This document shows positions 35,070 through 44,670 of a DNA stretch of 44,670 nucleotides, piece after piece; the stretch's first letter is position 1, and each line of letters opens with the position of its first letter. The stretch spans positions 1 through 44,670 of the forward strand of contig VAWN01000089.1 of assembly GCA_005885555.1 (NCBI GenBank). The letters run 5' to 3'. The notes beneath the pieces were generated by a model. The model was not told the DNA's origin. It made no database searches and saw only the letters and a list, made by a program, of their open reading frames with translations. The translations under genes were made by a program, and so were the position numbers. The DNA is from Actinomycetota bacterium. Lineage in GTDB: Bacteria > Actinomycetota > Actinomycetes > Mycobacteriales > Micromonosporaceae.

Positions 35070-36522
35070 GCGGCGCGACCCGTACCGCTGGCTCGCCGGT
35101 GCGCTGGTCGTGCTCGCGGTCGGGTTGGCGGTACGGCGGCCGTGGTCGGGCGACTTCGGCATCCACGCGGCGACCGTCGAGCGGCTGCGGCTGAGCCTCG
35201 CCCATCCCGGCAACCCGCTGGTCGACGCGGACACGCCGAGCCCGTACTACTCGCCGTACACGGTGGCGCTGGCCGTGATCGCCCGGCTGACCGGCCTGGC
35301 ACCGGTGACCGTGCTCTGGATCGCCGGGCCGGTCGTCGTCGCGGTACTGCTGTGCGGACTGCGCGCCTTCGTCCGCACGCTGAGCGGTCGCCCGCTGGCG
35401 CCCACGCTCGCGGTCGTCTTCGTGCTGCTGCTGTGGGGCGTCAAGAACCGGGTGTGGAGCGGCTTCGTGTCGCTGTGGGCGCTGCCGCTGGTGATGGCGT
35501 TTCCGAGCACGCTCGCGCTCGGGCTCACCCTGCTGCTGTGGGCGGGGCTGCCGCGGGTGCTGGACGGGCCGGTGCGCTGGCCGCGGTACCTCGGGCTCGG
35601 GGCGCTCGCCGCGGTGATCGCGCTGGTGCACCCGTTCACCGCGCTCACCGCGGCGCTCGGCGCGCTCGCGCTCGTCGTGCCGCGGGTCCGCGGCCGGCCG
35701 CCGGCGGCCTGGCTCGCGCTCGGCACCGCCACCGTCGAAGCGGCCGTGCTCGTCGGGCTCTGGCCGTACTGGTCGTTCGTCGCGCTGCTACGCGCGAGCG
35801 GCGACCTCGACGCGATCCACCGCTCGCTGTACGACCGGCCGTGGCTCTACTACGGGCTCGCCGCCGTGGCACTGCCGGCGCTGTGGCCGCGCTGGCGCCG
35901 CGACCGGCTCGACCCGCTGGTGCTGCTGTTCGCCTCGGCCGCGCTGGTGGTGGCGATCGGCGGGCTGACCGGGCGGTACGCGCTGGGCCGGGCGTGGCCG
36001 GCCGTGCTGCTGTCGGCGCAGGTCGCGCTCGCGATCGAGCTGTCCGGTCCGGTACCGCGTGCGCTGCGCCGGATCTGGCTGCCGGCCACGGTGCTGGCCT
36101 GCGCGGCCGGGCTCGCGGTGCAGGCCGGCAACCTGCTGTACCTCGCGCCGTCCCCGGCGCTGACGCCGGGCGTCCGGCGGGCGGCCCACATGTACGTGGC
36201 GTGGCCGGACTACTCGTGGCTCGACCGGTACCTGCGGCCGGGTGACGTCGTGCTCACCCCGGACGACTACTTCGCGATCCGCACGGTACCGGCGTACGGC
36301 GGCCGCACCGTCGCCCCGGCCTGGCCCGATCCGTTCCTGCCCGACGAGGCGCAGCGCGACCGGGACCTCGCGGCGATGCGCGACCCGGCCACCGATCCGC
36401 TGCGGCGCGACGCGCTGCTGGTGAAGTACCACGTGCGGTGGGTGCTGAATGTGCCCGGCGCCGCGAGCGGGCCGCTCGTCGCCACCGGCCCGCAGGGGCA
36501 GCGGCTCTACGCCGCCTTCTGA
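35035..36522 (+). CDS. Multi-pass membrane protein, GT-C glycosyltransferase-like
   Basis: A 495-aa protein with about ten to eleven membrane segments. After the first segment comes RRPWSGDFGIHAATVERLRL, an acidic motif in the first external loop as in GT-C-type glycosyltransferases, then YYSPYTVALAVIARLTGLAP. The last 100 residues form a soluble domain (YSWLDRYLRPGDVVLTPDDY, PAWPDPFLPDEAQRDRDLAA). GTG 35035 is preferred, with GGAGGTG 8 bases upstream, so it overlaps the polA end by 35 bp. Substrate unknown. Its 3' end overlaps the convergent methyltransferase gene by 16 bp. Confidence 0.72.
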   Translation: MPVATGTPPTTERRDPYRWLAGALVVLAVGLAVRRPWSGDFGIHAATVERLRLSLAHPGNPLVDADTPSPYYSPYTVALAVIARLTGLAPVTVLWIAGPVVVAVLLCGLRAFVRTLSGRPLAPTLAVVFVLLLWGVKNRVWSGFVSLWALPLVMAFPSTLALGLTLLLWAGLPRVLDGPVRWPRYLGLGALAAVIALVHPFTALTAALGALALVVPRVRGRPPAAWLALGTATVEAAVLVGLWPYWSFVALLRASGDLDAIHRSLYDRPWLYYGLAAVALPALWPRWRRDRLDPLVLLFASAALVVAIGGLTGRYALGRAWPAVLLSAQVALAIELSGPVPRALRRIWLPATVLACAAGLAVQAGNLLYLAPSPALTPGVRRAAHMYVAWPDYSWLDRYLRPGDVVLTPDDYFAIRTVPAYGGRTVAPAWPDPFLPDEAQRDRDLAAMRDPATDPLRRDALLVKYHVRWVLNVPGAASGPLVATGPQGQRLYAAF

Positions 36523-37310
36523 GCCACGAAGATGGCGGTACCCGGGAAGATCCGGCCGCGCAACGGACTCCACTGACCCCAGACCTGCTCGTGCCCGTCC
36601 GGCCACTCCGGCTCGATCAGGTCGGTGAGGACGAAGCCGGCGGCGACGAGTTCCCGGATCCGGTCGCCCAGCGTGCGGTGCTGCTCGACGTAGGTGGCCG
36701 CACCGGTCGCGTCGTACTCGACGTACGGGCGGCGGTCGAAGTACGAGTGCACCGCCACGAGGCCACCCTCGCCGGGATCGTCGAGGAAGATCCAGCGCAT
36801 CGGGTGGGTGACCGAGAACACCCAGCGGCCGCCGGGGCGCAGGATCCGGTGCACCTCGCGCATGACGGCCGCGGAGTCGTCGACGAACGGTACGGCGCCG
36901 AACGCGGTGAACGCGACGTCGACGGTACCGTCGCGCAGGGGCAGGTGTGCGGCATCGGCTTGCAGCAGCGCAACCGGTACCCCCGAACGGTCCTGCGCGA
37001 GCCGCGCCTGCCGCAGCATGCCGGCGGACAGGTCCAGCCCGACCACCTGGGCACCCTGCGTGGCCAGCCACCGCGCGCCCGCCGCCGCACCGCAGCCGAC
37101 CTCGACGACGCGGCGGCCGGCGACCGGGCCGAGCAGGCCCGCGTCGGCCTCGCGCAGGCCCTCCGGGCACCACATGAGATCCACGTCGCCGAGGAAGTCG
37201 CCGTGCTCGGCCTGGTAGGCATCGGCTTCGGCGTCCCACCAGGACCGGCTCGCACGCAGGTTCTCGGCGGCGCCCACCCGGCGGCGGGCCACACCCGGCT
37301 CAGCAGTCAC
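36507..37310 (-). CDS. Class I SAM-dependent methyltransferase
   Basis: A 267-aa Rossmann-fold methyltransferase. Motif I VVEVGCGAAAGARWLA, the acidic end of strand 2 VVGLDLSAGML, motif II region LPLRDGTVDVAFTAFGAVPF and post-motif REVHRILRPGGRWVFSVTHP are clear. The N-terminal WWDAEADAYQAEHGDFLGDV helix is typical of a widespread actinomycete group found beside rpsA. Substrate unknown. GTG 37310 is chosen because family similarity begins soon after. It is divergent from rpsA, with a shared promoter region of about 210 bp. Confidence 0.85.
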   Translation of the reverse strand: MTAEPGVARRRVGAAENLRASRSWWDAEADAYQAEHGDFLGDVDLMWCPEGLREADAGLLGPVAGRRVVEVGCGAAAGARWLATQGAQVVGLDLSAGMLRQARLAQDRSGVPVALLQADAAHLPLRDGTVDVAFTAFGAVPFVDDSAAVMREVHRILRPGGRWVFSVTHPMRWIFLDDPGEGGLVAVHSYFDRRPYVEYDATGAATYVEQHRTLGDRIRELVAAGFVLTDLIEPEWPDGHEQVWGQWSPLRGRIFPGTAIFVAQKAA

Positions 37311-37524
37311 GCCGATACCGTATCGGGAGGGCTTGCATGCTCTCCGGATGCGCACGGTAAGCTAGTCGATGCACTCGTGGATTGCGATCTCGGTAGGGAG
37401 CAGATCCGCGGTCGCCGGACAGCTCCAACGACGATCTTCCTCGGATCCCCTTGACTGATTGGCCGGCGTCAGGTCCGCGCTGTGCGCCGCGACACTGATA
37501 TATCCGACCGGAGCAACAACCCAC

Positions 37525-38996
37525 ATGACGAGCAGCATCGAGGCCACCTCGAGCGCCAACGCGACACCCGCGACCAACAGGGTCACGGTCGACGATCTCG
37601 GTTCCGAGGAAGCCTTCCTCGCTGCGATCGACGAGACGATCAAGTATTTCAACGACGGCGACATCGTCGAAGGCACCGTCGTCAAGGTCGACCGGGACGA
37701 GGTCCTGCTCGACATCGGCTACAAGACCGAGGGTGTCATCCCCTCGCGCGAGTTGTCGATCAAGCACGACGTCGACCCGGCCGAGGTGGTTTCGGTCGGC
37801 GACCACATCGAGGCCCTCGTTCTCCAGAAGGAGGACAAGGAAGGCCGGCTGATCCTGTCGAAGAAGCGCGCGCAGTACGAGCGGGCGTGGGGCACGATCG
37901 AGCGGTCATCGAGGTGGTCAAGGGCGGTCTCATCCTCGACATCGGGTTGCGCGGGTTCCTGCCCGCGTCGCTGGTCGAGATGCGCCGGGTACGCGATCTG
38001 CAGCCCTACGTGGGCCGGGAGCTCGAGGCGAAGATCATCGAGCTGGACAAGAACCGCAACAACGTGGTGCTGTCCCGCCGGGCCTACCTGGAGCAGACCC
38101 AGTCCGAGGTCCGCACCGAGTTCCTCAACAAGCTGCAGAAGGGCCAGGTCCGCAAGGGCGTCGTCTCCTCGATCGTCAACTTCGGGGCGTTCGTCGACCT
38201 GGGCGGAGTCGACGGCCTGGTACACGTCTCGGAACTGTCCTGGAAGCACATCGACCACCCCTCGGAAGTGGTCGAGGTCGGCCAGGAGGTCGAGGTCGAG
38301 GTACTCGACGTCGACCTGGAGCGGGAGCGGGTATCCCTGTCGCTGAAGGCGACGCAGGAAGACCCGTGGCGGCAGTTCGCCCGTACCCACGCGATCCAGC
38401 AGATCGTGCCGGGCAAGGTCACCAAGCTGGTGCCGTTCGGCGCGTTCGTCCGCGTCGACGACGGCATCGAGGGCCTGGTGCACATCTCCGAGCTGGCCGA
38501 GCGCCACGTGGAGATCCCGGAGCAGGTCGTGCAGGTCGGCTCCGACGTGATGGTCAAGGTGATCGACATCGATCTGGAGCGCCGGCGGATCTCGCTGTCG
38601 CTCAAGCAGGCCAACGAAGGCTTCGTCGAGGGCGAGGAGCACTTCGACCCGACCCTCTACGGCATGTCGGCCACCTACGACGCCGAGGGCAACTACGTGT
38701 ACCCCGACGGCTTCGACCCGGTGACCGGGGAGTGGCTGGAAGGGTTCGAGAAGCAGCGCGAGGAGTGGGAGCGGCAGTACGCCGAGGCCCGCCAGCGCTG
38801 GGAGGCGCACACCAAGCAGGTGCAGACGGCGCGCGCGGCCGACGCGGTCGCCGAGCCGGCACCGTCCAGCGGCGCGCCGGCCGGTGCGACCACGGCGCCG
38901 GCTGCGACGCCGCGGGCCGAGGAGCCGTCCGGGACGCTGGCCACCGACGAGGCGCTGGCGGCGCTTCGGGAGAAGCTCGCGGGCGGGAAGAGCTGA
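37525..38996 (+). CDS. rpsA: 30S ribosomal protein S1, reading frame broken in second S1 domain
   Basis: Starts at ATG 37525. The first S1 domain (GDIVEGTVVKVDRDEVLLDI, GYKTEGVIPSRELS) is intact. At about 37903 the sequence RAWGTIE is followed in the next frame by VIEVVKGGLILDIGLRGFLP; the linker that relatives have here (type 'KIKEEDGVVTGT') is missing, equal to about 34 bp. Domains 2 (rest), 3 (KGVVSSIVNFGAFVDLGGVD) and 4 (GKVTKLVPFGAFVRVDDGIE) follow, then an acidic low-complexity tail. S1 binds mRNA for translation initiation and is essential in many bacteria, so this break is probably an error of the sequence. Four-domain architecture is the usual actinobacterial form. Confidence 0.92.
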
Positions 38997-39011
38997 CGTT
39001 CGCGCTTTCGG

Positions 39012-39037
39012 GGCCCCGATCCGGTCGGATCGGGGCC
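39012..39037 (+). terminator. rpsA terminator
   Basis: An 11-bp perfect stem (GGCCCCGATCC and inverse) with loop GGTC lies 16 bases after the rpsA stop. A T-rich tail (GCTTTTCTTC) comes about 15 bases further. Its place and strength fit an intrinsic terminator. Confidence 0.75.
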
Positions 39038-39064
39038 TCCGGCGTTTCGCGCTGCTTTTCTTCG

Positions 39065-39113
39065 AGATCTTGGACGTTGTGCCCCTTAACGGGGGTGTAG
39101 GCGTCCAAGATCT
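39065..39113. repeat. Long imperfect palindrome between convergent genes
   Basis: Perfect 12-bp outer arms AGATCTTGGACG and CGTCCAAGATCT flank a partly symmetric core that contains a second small stem, CCCC-TTAA(C)-GGGG. The whole 49-bp unit sits between the rpsA terminator and the end of a leftward gene. It may be a second, bidirectional terminator or a dispersed palindromic repeat; no other copy occurs in the window. Confidence 0.7.
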
Positions 39114-39119
39114 GGTCGG

Positions 39120-39407
39120 TCAGTGGGCGATCATCCCGACGACCGCGGCTGCGCCGCTGGCCGCGAACCAGCCGCTGACCGCGGTCGCCCCGGCCAGTAC
39201 GACCAGCAACGTGGCGACGCCGGTGGGTAGGTCACGCCGCGGCGGTACCGTGGTCAGCCGCGCGCTGCGGCTCGCCGGTGCCCGTCCGGCCCGGTGCCGG
39301 CCCGGGTGCAACGACGGGATGCGCAGGCGGGAGGGGCCGCGGTGACGGCCCGGCCGGGCCATGGGTACACCGCCGACACCGATGAGGTAGGCACGGTCCC
39401 CCAACAT
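39120..39407 (-). CDS. Small protein with C-terminal membrane segment
   Basis: A 95-aa protein. The first 65 residues are basic and rich in Arg and Pro (ARPGRHRGPSRLRIPSLHPG), followed by a C-terminal hydrophobic stretch (VATLLVVLAGATAVSGWFAA) that probably anchors it in the membrane with the basic part in the cytoplasm. AAAGGAGG 5 bases before ATG 39407 is one of the best ribosome sites in the window, supporting a real gene. No domain recognised. It is divergent from coaE. Confidence 0.65.
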   Translation of the reverse strand: MLGDRAYLIGVGGVPMARPGRHRGPSRLRIPSLHPGRHRAGRAPASRSARLTTVPPRRDLPTGVATLLVVLAGATAVSGWFAASGAAAVVGMIAH

Positions 39408-39574
39408 GGGTGCCTCCTTTGGTTCGTCCGTAATGCAGATGATATGTCCGGACCGGCGTGGCGGCCCGGAACCGTGGCCCGGCGTGTCGCGGCCGCCGCC
39501 GGCCCGCCGCCGGGGCGCCACGTTCGTGGCGGGCCTCCCCGCGCACCGGGGCCACCGTGCGGTTGGATGGGCGG

Positions 39575-40174
39575 ATGCTGGTGGGACTGACCGGGGGCAT
39601 CGGCGCGGGTAAGAGCGTCGTGGCGGCGCGCCTCGCCGAACTGGGCGCCGTGGTGATCGACTCCGACCGGCTGGCGCGCGAGGTGGTCGCTCCGGGTACC
39701 GACGGGCTGGCCGAGGTGGTGGCCGCCTTCGGTACCGGTGTGCTGGGGCCGGACGGTGCCCTGGACCGGCCGGCGCTGGCCCGCGTGGTGTTCGCCGACC
39801 CGGCCGCCCGCGCGCGGCTGGAGAGCATCATCCATCCACGGGTACGGGCCCGGGCCGCCGAGCTGGCCGCGGCGGCGCCGCCTGGTTCGGTGGTCGTCAA
39901 CGACGTACCGCTGCTCGTCGAGTCCGGTATCGCCGGCACCTTCGACCTGGTCGTCGTGGTACTCGCGAGCGAGGCGACCCGGCTGCACCGCCTCGTCGAC
40001 GGCCGGGGGATGAGCGAGCAGGAGGCCCGCGGCCGGATCGCCGCGCAGGCGACCGACGAGCAGCGCCGGGCGGTCGCCGACATCGTGATCGAGAACGACG
40101 GTACCGTCGACGAACTCATCGCCTCCGTCGACCGGGTCTGGCACGAGCGCCTGGCGACTAGCGCGGCGGGCTGA
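39575..40174 (+). CDS. coaE: Dephospho-CoA kinase
   Basis: Last enzyme of coenzyme A synthesis: ATP-dependent phosphorylation of the 3'-hydroxyl of dephospho-CoA. The 199-aa protein has P-loop [11 protein letters not shown] (residues 5-14), the substrate motif [23 protein letters not shown] and [12 protein letters not shown] (usual DxPLLxE), plus the lid region GRMS-like [18 protein letters not shown]. In several actinobacteria CoaE has a C-terminal UPF0157 extension; here it is absent. ATG 39575 is the only start that keeps the conserved MLVGLTGG N-terminus. Its end overlaps the convergent lipoprotein gene by 17 bp. Confidence 0.95.
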   Translation: MLVGLTGGIGAGKSVVAARLAELGAVVIDSDRLAREVVAPGTDGLAEVVAAFGTGVLGPDGALDRPALARVVFADPAARARLESIIHPRVRARAAELAAAAPPGSVVVNDVPLLVESGIAGTFDLVVVVLASEATRLHRLVDGRGMSEQEARGRIAAQATDEQRRAVADIVIENDGTVDELIASVDRVWHERLATSAAG

Positions 40175-41681
40175 GCGGCGGTACCGGTCCGGCCGCCACG
40201 TCGAGGTACCCGAATGCCTGGTCGGCGGTGCGCACCTCGACGCGCAGCAGCAGGCCCGACCGGTCCACCCAATACCGCAGCAGCCCCTGACCGGGCGGGG
40301 TACCCGACTCGGCCGGCCCGCGGATCTCGTACACCGTCACTGGTACCCCGGCGAGGACGTCCTCGCGCAGCCACGAGGCGCGGGTACGCATGAGGGCGGC
40401 GTCGCCGGTACCGGTCGCGGCCAGCGCCGCGCCGAGCAGCAGCTCCAGATCGCTCGCGCCCTGCGCGTCCTGTTGCGCCCAGGTCACCGTCCGCCAACCG
40501 CCCGCGGGCGGCTTCGTCGGCGGCGGGCTGGTCACCACGATGCTGGGTGTCGGGCTGGGACTCGCCGGCACCGCATCGGCCGGTACCGGCGCGGCGGAGC
40601 TGTCAACAGCGCCGCGCGTGCGTACCCCGACCCGGTCCGACCACACCAGCGTGTCCTGGTGCGGATCGTCGGGGTTGCGGGTGACGAGGTACGCGGCGGG
40701 CGCCCGCCAGTCCAGCCAGCCGTCGCCACGCAGCAGGCCGGCCGGCGCGGTGGGCAGCACGATCGTCAGGCGGCCGCCGCGCACCGCCCAGTCGCGCGCC
40801 GGCATCCGCGCGAGCAGTTGCGCCTGCGCCGGCGTCACCGGCCGGGCAGCGATCGGCGCACCGCCGAGGGCGGCCACCGCCGGGGGTACCGTCTGGTCGT
40901 CCCGGGTGAAGTCCACCCGCACCGGCAGGTCGGCCCGCAGCATGGCGTCCAGCCGGCGCAGCCGCGAACCGCCGTCCAACCAGTAGGTGACCTGCCCGCC
41001 GCGGCCGGCGAACGGCAGCCCGCTGCGCGACGGCGCCGGGCTCGGCCGCGGTCCGACCATCCCCGGCGGCAACTCGGCGGGACCGGAGATGACGTCGACC
41101 GGTACGCCCAGGAGCAGGTCGCGGCGCACGAACCGGGCACCGGTCGCGACCACCGCCGCCGGGTCGTCGGCTGTGTCGGCCCGCAGCCCGAACAGCAGCG
41201 CGAACAGGCTGTCGAAGGGGGAGCCGGCCGGGCCGTCGGCGGCCAGCCGGCGGACCCGCCAGCCGTCCGCGGGTGGTGTCGCCGGAGGCCGGGGGTACTG
41301 GTTGTCCGCGCCGCCCGGACGACCCAGCCGCACGGCCACCAGCCCGGGTACCGCCTGCACCAGCCCGTCCGACGGCCCCGGCCGGTCGCCGACGCTGGCC
41401 AGGTAGACCAGCGGCCGGCGCCAGTCGATCCAGCCGGACAGATGTACCGCGGCGCCCGGCGTGCCGATCGTGACCTGGATACCGGACCGGCCGTCCTGCT
41501 GGTCGCGTACCCGCAGCGAGGCCAGCCGCTGGGCCTCGGCGGTGGACACCGGCCGGCCCGGATCGGGCGGGCGGGACCGCGGCGCGCACGACGCGAGGCC
41601 GTTGGCCAGGCCGATGACCGCCGCGGCGGCCATCCCGAAGAGCGCCACCACGGCGCGGGTCCGCCGCCGATTGCTGTCCAC
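40158..41681 (-). CDS. Predicted lipoprotein with internal duplication
   Basis: A 507-aa exported protein. The N-terminus has Arg residues, a hydrophobic core and lipobox LASC, so it should be lipid-anchored. Two halves repeat the same plan: [20 protein letters not shown]...[14 protein letters not shown] matches [20 protein letters not shown]...[14 protein letters not shown], and [19 protein letters not shown] matches [21 protein letters not shown], each followed by a (T/R)YW(L/V)D strand. The fold may resemble LppX/LolA-type lipid-binding lipoproteins, which is a guess. A proline/threonine-rich linker lies near residue 370. GGTACC is very dense here. Confidence 0.72.
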   Translation of the reverse strand: MDSNRRRTRAVVALFGMAAAAVIGLANGLASCAPRSRPPDPGRPVSTAEAQRLASLRVRDQQDGRSGIQVTIGTPGAAVHLSGWIDWRRPLVYLASVGDRPGPSDGLVQAVPGLVAVRLGRPGGADNQYPRPPATPPADGWRVRRLAADGPAGSPFDSLFALLFGLRADTADDPAAVVATGARFVRRDLLLGVPVDVISGPAELPPGMVGPRPSPAPSRSGLPFAGRGGQVTYWLDGGSRLRRLDAMLRADLPVRVDFTRDDQTVPPAVAALGGAPIAARPVTPAQAQLLARMPARDWAVRGGRLTIVLPTAPAGLLRGDGWLDWRAPAAYLVTRNPDDPHQDTLVWSDRVGVRTRGAVDSSAAPVPADAVPASPSPTPSIVVTSPPPTKPPAGGWRTVTWAQQDAQGASDLELLLGAALAATGTGDAALMRTRASWLREDVLAGVPVTVYEIRGPAESGTPPGQGLLRYWVDRSGLLLRVEVRTADQAFGYLDVAAGPVPPLSPPR

Positions 41682-42068
41682 GCGGAGTTGAACGCCGACC
41701 CGCCGGCCGAGGTGACGCTTGGCAGCGAGTGCAGGGACGACGCACCGAAGCGCCGTCGCGGAGCGACCCAGCTGGCTGCGTCGCGGAGCGACCCAAATGT
41801 TACGGACGCTCGCGGCGGCCGGTCTGCGCGTCTGCGCGACCGCACCGGTGCGCTCACCGACAGATCAGCCGGGGCTGCAACCGTGCGCCGGGACAAGGAC
41901 CGGCCGGTGTGGTGGTCCGGTCATCGTCCCGGTCGGCCGCCGCGAGCGGCCCACGCAATGACGGTATCGCGGTGAACTTTGCCACACAATCGCGATGTCG
42001 CAGCCGATCGTGCACGTCTTGTACGCGGCCGGCGGGAACTGTCGGGGGGCCGGCGTAAGTTTGCTCCC
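41682..42068. other. Gap upstream of uvrB and the lipoprotein gene
   Basis: About 390 bp between divergent starts. It contains the two direct repeats at 41754-41795 and no convincing gene, although short frames are open. It must hold the promoters of both genes; I did not find a clear -35/-10 pair. Confidence 0.5.
41754..41795. repeat. Two 17-bp direct repeats, each with a small palindrome
   Basis: CGTCGCGGAGCGACCCA occurs twice with a 25-bp period. Each copy contains GTCGC-GGA-GCGAC, a 5-bp inverted repeat. The spacing is not a whole number of helical turns (about 2.4). They may be operators for the divergent lipoprotein or uvrB promoters. Confidence 0.6.
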
Positions 42069-44143
<2,075 letters not shown>

Positions 44144-44175
44144 GCGCCCCCCGGCCTTACCGCCCCCCGGGCCGG

Positions 44176-44670
44176 CTAGCTCGCCGCGCGGTTCGCGTTG
44201 GCCACGATCGCGTCGTGTACCCATTGCGCGAGCCCGGGTGCCAGGTCCTCGTAGTTCTTCGTGAACCGCGGGTCGGCCAGGTACATCTGCGCCAGGCCGC
44301 GGTGGACGTCGTACCCGCAGTCGTAGAACCAGCGGCTGATCTGCTGCCGGTGGTCCTCGGCGAGGTTCATGGCCGCCTCGCTGTCCGGCGCGGTACCAGA
44401 CCGGAACGCCGCCACCAGGCGCTCCTGCAGGTCCGCCTGCTCCTGTTTGATCTTGAGCCAGTCCTCCTTCGTGTAGCGCTGGGTGCGCTGCATGGACTGC
44501 TTGTACGCGTCGGTCTCGCCCCAGCGCTGCTCGGCCTCCTCCGCATACTGCGCGGGGTCGTGCTCGCCGAAGACCTCGAACCGCTCCTCGGGCGTCAACG
44601 AGATACCCATCTTCTCCGCCTCCATCGCTCGTTCCACCGCCGTGACCATCTCGGTCAGCCGTTCGATCCG
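44176..44670 (-). CDS. MerR-family regulator with TipAS domain, 5' part outside the window
   Basis: The visible C-terminal 164 residues contain the TipAS antibiotic-recognition domain: LTPEERFEVFGEHDPAQYAE, EAEQRWGETDAYKQSMQRTQ, YTKEDWLKIKQEQADLQERL, HRQQISRWFYDCGYDVHRGL and YLADPRFTKNYEDLAPGLAQ. In TipAL the equivalent domain binds thiopeptides covalently through a cysteine; here C in WFYDCGYD is at the place expected from memory. The frame continues past the window edge, where a MerR DNA-binding domain and coiled coil should lie. It converges with uvrB. Confidence 0.85.
   Translation of the reverse strand, partial: RIERLTEMVTAVERAMEAEKMGISLTPEERFEVFGEHDPAQYAEEAEQRWGETDAYKQSMQRTQRYTKEDWLKIKQEQADLQERLVAAFRSGTAPDSEAAMNLAEDHRQQISRWFYDCGYDVHRGLAQMYLADPRFTKNYEDLAPGLAQWVHDAIVANANRAAS

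Noticed and set aside
39458-39574. Upstream extension of CoaE to 39458
   Set aside because: The extension is low-complexity and the enzyme's conserved start is MLVGLTGG at 39575.

Overview
The window is high-GC DNA from an actinomycete. Translation often starts at GTG or TTG, neighbouring genes are commonly coupled by ATGA/GTGA overlaps, and the right-hand gene order (pdtaR, livKHMGF, polA, rpsA, coaE, uvrB) is one known from Streptomyces and Micromonosporaceae chromosomes. A Micromonosporaceae-like host is my tentative guess; no 16S gene is present to test it. The palindrome GGTACC is far too frequent for this base composition (about 70 copies by eye) and is unevenly spread, being absent from roughly the first 5.7 kb.

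Left part (1-25 kb) is accessory and heavily eroded. It opens with a DesK/DesR-like two-component pair divergent from a fatty-acid desaturase, sharing an intergenic region with an 18-bp perfect palindrome: a probable membrane-fluidity module. From 4.5 to 6.2 kb lies a graveyard of fragments (MFS exporter with a (GTCGCC)9 tract, DUF2255 protein, IS701-type transposase, tannase/feruloyl esterase, tyrosine integrase). Next come a secreted GH29 fucosidase with a PA14 domain, a small acidic repeat protein, a PNPOx-like flavoprotein, a decayed HAF-repeat protein, a hemerythrin-like protein and a broken CBS gene. A translationally coupled ThiF-like/M50 peptidase pair (possible remnant of a ribosomal-peptide pathway) is followed by a secreted GH18 chitinase with two CBM32-like domains, a hydrolase/methyltransferase fusion, decayed TPR and AfsR-type ATPase genes, and a three-gene operon of VOC, beta-barrel-like and ParB-like proteins.

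From 20.3 to 25.07 kb is a probable integrated element: nuclease-like remnant, DNA methyltransferase, a small serine-recombinase-like protein whose catalytic serine seems displaced, and, coupled to it, a large serine recombinase with one frameshift. The recombinase frame ends inside tRNA-Leu(CAA), which marks the border with the core chromosome.

Right part (25-44.67 kb) is core: ANTAR regulator PdtaR, a complete branched-chain amino-acid ABC transporter with its promoter and a stem-loop after the binding-protein gene, an orphan polar amino-acid binding lipoprotein, DNA polymerase I, a multi-pass membrane protein, a methyltransferase, ribosomal protein S1, dephospho-CoA kinase, a duplicated-domain lipoprotein, UvrB, and the start-truncated (by the window edge) TipAS-type regulator. 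Remarkably polA, rpsA and uvrB each lack about 25-43 bp internally and are frameshifted at that point. Because S1 and PolA motif A should be indispensable, sequence or assembly error is the first explanation, which also tempers the reading of single frameshifts elsewhere.
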